Shown: positions 61,926-64,000 of the stretch, in pieces
Layout: every line of letters starts with the position of its first letter
Position numbering within the stretch: the first letter of the stretch is position 1
NCBI RefSeq assembly: GCF_003226565.1
Contig: NZ_QKOE01000001.1
Coordinates: 62,001 to 126,000 of the forward strand
Length of the DNA stretch: 64,000 bases
Source of the DNA: Parazoarcus communis SWub3 = DSM 12120
GTDB taxonomy: Bacteria; Pseudomonadota; Gammaproteobacteria; Burkholderiales; Rhodocyclaceae
Direction of reading: 5' to 3'
The notes under the pieces: generated by a model
Databases searched by the model: none
Told to the model about the DNA's origin: nothing
Seen by the model: the letters and a program-made list of their open reading frames with translations, nothing else
Program-made: the position numbers and the translations under genes

Positions 61926-63407
61926 ATGAGTTTTGCCGACCTCGGCCTCATCCCGGAACTCCAGAAAGCCGTAGCGGAAGCCGGCTATACCGAACCCACC
62001 CCGATCCAGCGCCAGGCGATTCCAATCGTGATCGCAGGCAATGACGTGCTTGGCGGCGCCCAGACCGGCACCGGCAAGACTGCAGGCTTTACCCTGCCGC
62101 TGCTGCACCGCCTCGCCCGCCACGCCAGCACCAGCACCTCGCCTGCCCGTCACCAGACCCGGGCGCTGATCCTGGCACCCACGCGCGAACTGGCGATGCA
62201 GGTGTTCGAGTCGGTCAAGACCTACAGCAAGTACGTGCCACTGCGCGCCACCTGCATCTACGGCGGCGTGGACATGAACGCCCAGATCCAGGAACTGCGT
62301 CGGGGCATCGAGATCGTCATCGCCACACCAGGCCGCCTGCTCGACCATGTGCAGCAGAAGACCATCAATCTGTCCCAGGTCGAGATGCTGGTACTGGACG
62401 AAGCCGACCGCATGCTGGACATGGGCTTCATTCCCGACATCAAGCGCATTCTCGGCCTGCTGCCGGCCAGCCGGCAGAGCCTGCTGTTCTCGGCGACCTT
62501 CTCCGACGAGATCAAGAAACTCGCCGACCAGATGCTGAAGAATCCGCAACTGATCGAGGTCGCGCGCCGCAACATGGTCTCCGAGACCATCACCCATGTG
62601 GTGCACCCGGTCTCGTCGGGCATGAAGCGCAACCTGCTCGCTCACCTGCTTCGCCATCAGCCGGACACTCAGGCGCTGGTCTTTGTCGACACCAAGATCG
62701 TCTGTGGCCGCCTTGCGCACTTTCTCGAGCGTAGCGGCATCTCGGCGGATGCCATCCATGGCGACAAGGGTCAGCAGCAGCGTACCGAAACCCTGGAAGC
62801 CTTCAAGGCCGGCAAGTTGCGCGTGCTGGTGGCGACCGATGTGGCCGCACGCGGCATCGACATCGACGAGTTGCCGTATGTGATCAACTTCGAATTGCCG
62901 CACACCGCCGAAGACTACGTCCATCGCATCGGTCGTACCGGTCGGGCGGGCCACAAGGGCAACGCGGTATCGCTGGTCTGTGCCGAAGAAAAACACTGGC
63001 TGGCCGACATCCAGAAGCTGATCAAGCTCGACATCCCGCAGGAGATCGTGCCCGGCTTTGATCCGGAGCCCGAGTTCTTCGAAGCGGGCAGCCGCCACCG
63101 CGGCAAGCGCGGCACCGGACAATCGCCCCTGGGCGACAACAGTGAACGCAGTGAGACACCCCGGCGCAACAGCAATGCCAAGCCCCACGATGCGGACCCG
63201 CGCGGCAATCGTAGCGGCGGTTCAAGTCAGAACCGCGCACGGAACCCGCGGTCGATGATCGCAGCGGATGGGTTCGACTTCAGCAAGCCTTACCAGCCCA
63301 AGTCACCCGCCCCCGCCAGCGACACGGTGGAGAACACCGACAAGACGCCCCCCCGCCGTCCGCAACGTCCGATTGCCGTGCTGCTGGGCGGGCTGGGACG
63401 GAAATAA
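61926..63407 (+). CDS. rhlE: DEAD-box RNA helicase
   Basis: 493-residue RhlE-type helicase with all motifs: Q motif PTPIQRQAIP, GGAQTGTGKT, PTRELA, ATPGRLLD, VLDEADRML, LLFSATF, VFVDTKIVCGRLAHFL, ATDVAARGIDI and HRIGRTGRAG. The C-terminal about 110 residues are Ser/Arg/Gly/Asn-rich and disordered, as in RhlE. Unwinds RNA in ribosome maturation and decay, often in cold. ATG 61926 follows AGAAAGG; 33 bases of open frame upstream were excluded. Confidence 0.93.
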   Translation: MSFADLGLIPELQKAVAEAGYTEPTPIQRQAIPIVIAGNDVLGGAQTGTGKTAGFTLPLLHRLARHASTSTSPARHQTRALILAPTRELAMQVFESVKTYSKYVPLRATCIYGGVDMNAQIQELRRGIEIVIATPGRLLDHVQQKTINLSQVEMLVLDEADRMLDMGFIPDIKRILGLLPASRQSLLFSATFSDEIKKLADQMLKNPQLIEVARRNMVSETITHVVHPVSSGMKRNLLAHLLRHQPDTQALVFVDTKIVCGRLAHFLERSGISADAIHGDKGQQQRTETLEAFKAGKLRVLVATDVAARGIDIDELPYVINFELPHTAEDYVHRIGRTGRAGHKGNAVSLVCAEEKHWLADIQKLIKLDIPQEIVPGFDPEPEFFEAGSRHRGKRGTGQSPLGDNSERSETPRRNSNAKPHDADPRGNRSGGSSQNRARNPRSMIAADGFDFSKPYQPKSPAPASDTVENTDKTPPRRPQRPIAVLLGGLGRK

Positions 63408-63494
63408 GGCCTTCGGGCCGTGCTATTCCGCGAATCCGTTCGCAGCACTTAAAGTAAGCTGGATGCCTGCCGATACTAGGCTGGACAACTGGAC

Positions 63495-64000
63495 ATGCTG
63501 CCTTCGATGATTCCCTTCGACCCCTTGCGGGGCAAACCACCGGAAGAACCCTTCGTCCCCGACCTGTCGGAAGGGGCGGAGACCGGTGTGTATCTGGCCT
63601 TGCTCGAACTGATCGACGAAGGCCTGATCATCACCGGCGACGAAACCATCATCGACGTCAACAGTGCGGCCTGCAGGCTGCTGGAGCGCGAATACCGCGA
63701 ACTGGCCAACCGCCCGCTTGCCGACATCTTTCCCGACGAGCGCGCCTTTCTCGAAGCGCGCGCCCGCCTGCTGATCCAGGGTGAAATGCGTGGCAGCCTG
63801 CGGGTTGCGCTGCCAGGCGGACGACACCGCGATTTCCGCTTTGTTGCCGCAGCCCGCCTGCGCCCCGGCATCCACGCCCTGATCCTCAGCCCCGACCTGC
63901 TTGCGGAGACCCGCCCGGAGGACGACGGCGACCGCGTCTGGCCCCGCCTGGCCGCTGCATTGGCCCAACCGGTGATCGTCGTCGACGATCAGCGCCGGGT
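63495..64000 (+). CDS. PAS-domain signalling protein (3' end outside window)
   Basis: The first 168 residues of a protein that runs off the right edge. After MLPSMIPFDPLRGKPPEE, a PAS domain is seen: ALLELIDEGLIITGDETIIDVNSAACRLLEREYRELANRPLADIFPDE, RGSLRVALPGGRHRDFRFVAAARLRPG, and a second sensor segment begins at LAQPVIVVDDQRR. Such starts are common in betaproteobacterial GGDEF/EAL proteins, but the output domain is not in view. No regulatory site seen in the 87 bases after rhlE. Confidence 0.75.
   Translation, partial: MLPSMIPFDPLRGKPPEEPFVPDLSEGAETGVYLALLELIDEGLIITGDETIIDVNSAACRLLEREYRELANRPLADIFPDERAFLEARARLLIQGEMRGSLRVALPGGRHRDFRFVAAARLRPGIHALILSPDLLAETRPEDDGDRVWPRLAAALAQPVIVVDDQRR

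Noticed and set aside
1-64000. CRISPR array, prophage or complete insertion sequence
   Set aside because: I saw no regular direct repeats with spacers, no phage structural or integrase genes, and no intact transposase in the window.

Overview
The window is high-GC chromosomal DNA from a proteobacterium. The house-keeping genes at the right end (ispB, rlmM, rhlE, tRNA-Pro, an NtrC-independent sensor start) and the overall gene style suggest a betaproteobacterium, perhaps Rhodocyclales (Thauera, Azoarcus or Zoogloea relatives). That placement is inference; no rRNA is present.

About 40 of the 64 kb reads as a catabolic island for a steroid or steroid-like polycyclic terpenoid. (i) Positions 1-8.4 kb: a divergent pair of operons with a FATP-type acyl-CoA synthetase, SDR and NTF2-like protein (- strand), and an MFS carrier, a meta-cleavage-product-type hydrolase, a BaiCD/2,4-dienoyl-CoA reductase-like flavoprotein and a second NTF2-like protein (+ strand). 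(ii) 14.3-25 kb: a - strand operon equivalent to the mycobacterial igr / Pseudomonas scd-shy-sal side-chain module (four acyl-CoA dehydrogenases, a two-part MaoC hydratase with DUF35, an Ltp2-like aldolase) plus MFS exporters or importers. (iii) 25-30 kb: AraC regulator, bile-acid:sodium-symporter-family carrier, SDRs and an enoyl-CoA hydratase. (iv) 37.8-53.8 kb: OYE-type reductases, a FadD3-like CoA ligase, a KstD-like dehydrogenase with a divergent paralogue, a MaoC hydratase, a dedicated electron path EtfBA to ETF:quinone oxidoreductase, a TeiR-like LuxR regulator, and an SDR closely resembling the 3-alpha-hydroxysteroid dehydrogenase HsdA of Comamonas.

The most interesting signal is not a gene. 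A 19-bp dyad with core GTCY-N4-RGAC and a nearly invariant GGACGATG half recurs eight times (plus one degenerate copy), only in front of the catabolic operons. Its centre lies about 32-36 bp from a plausible -10 element. This looks like an undescribed regulon operator placed for class-II activation, and the LuxR-type regulator in the same cluster is the first candidate to bind it.

Unrelated passengers: a lower-GC 3.2-kb insert (8.4-11.5 kb) with a ParA-like ATPase overlapping a Schlafen/AlbA_2-HATPase protein and nearby gene remnants; an ExoD / lipid kinase / metallophosphoesterase group (11.5-14.3 kb); an RND efflux operon with an RRM protein and a winged-helix regulator (29.6-36 kb); a chemoreceptor; a toxin-antitoxin pair and decayed gene fragments beside tRNA-Pro (53.8-55.5 kb); then core genes (ispB, a GDPD and solute-binding protein pair, tas, rlmM, rhlE) and the start of a PAS-domain protein. 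No ring-opening dioxygenase, 9-alpha-hydroxylase, 25-hydroxylase or HIP ring-cleavage genes are visible, so the island is only part of a pathway.
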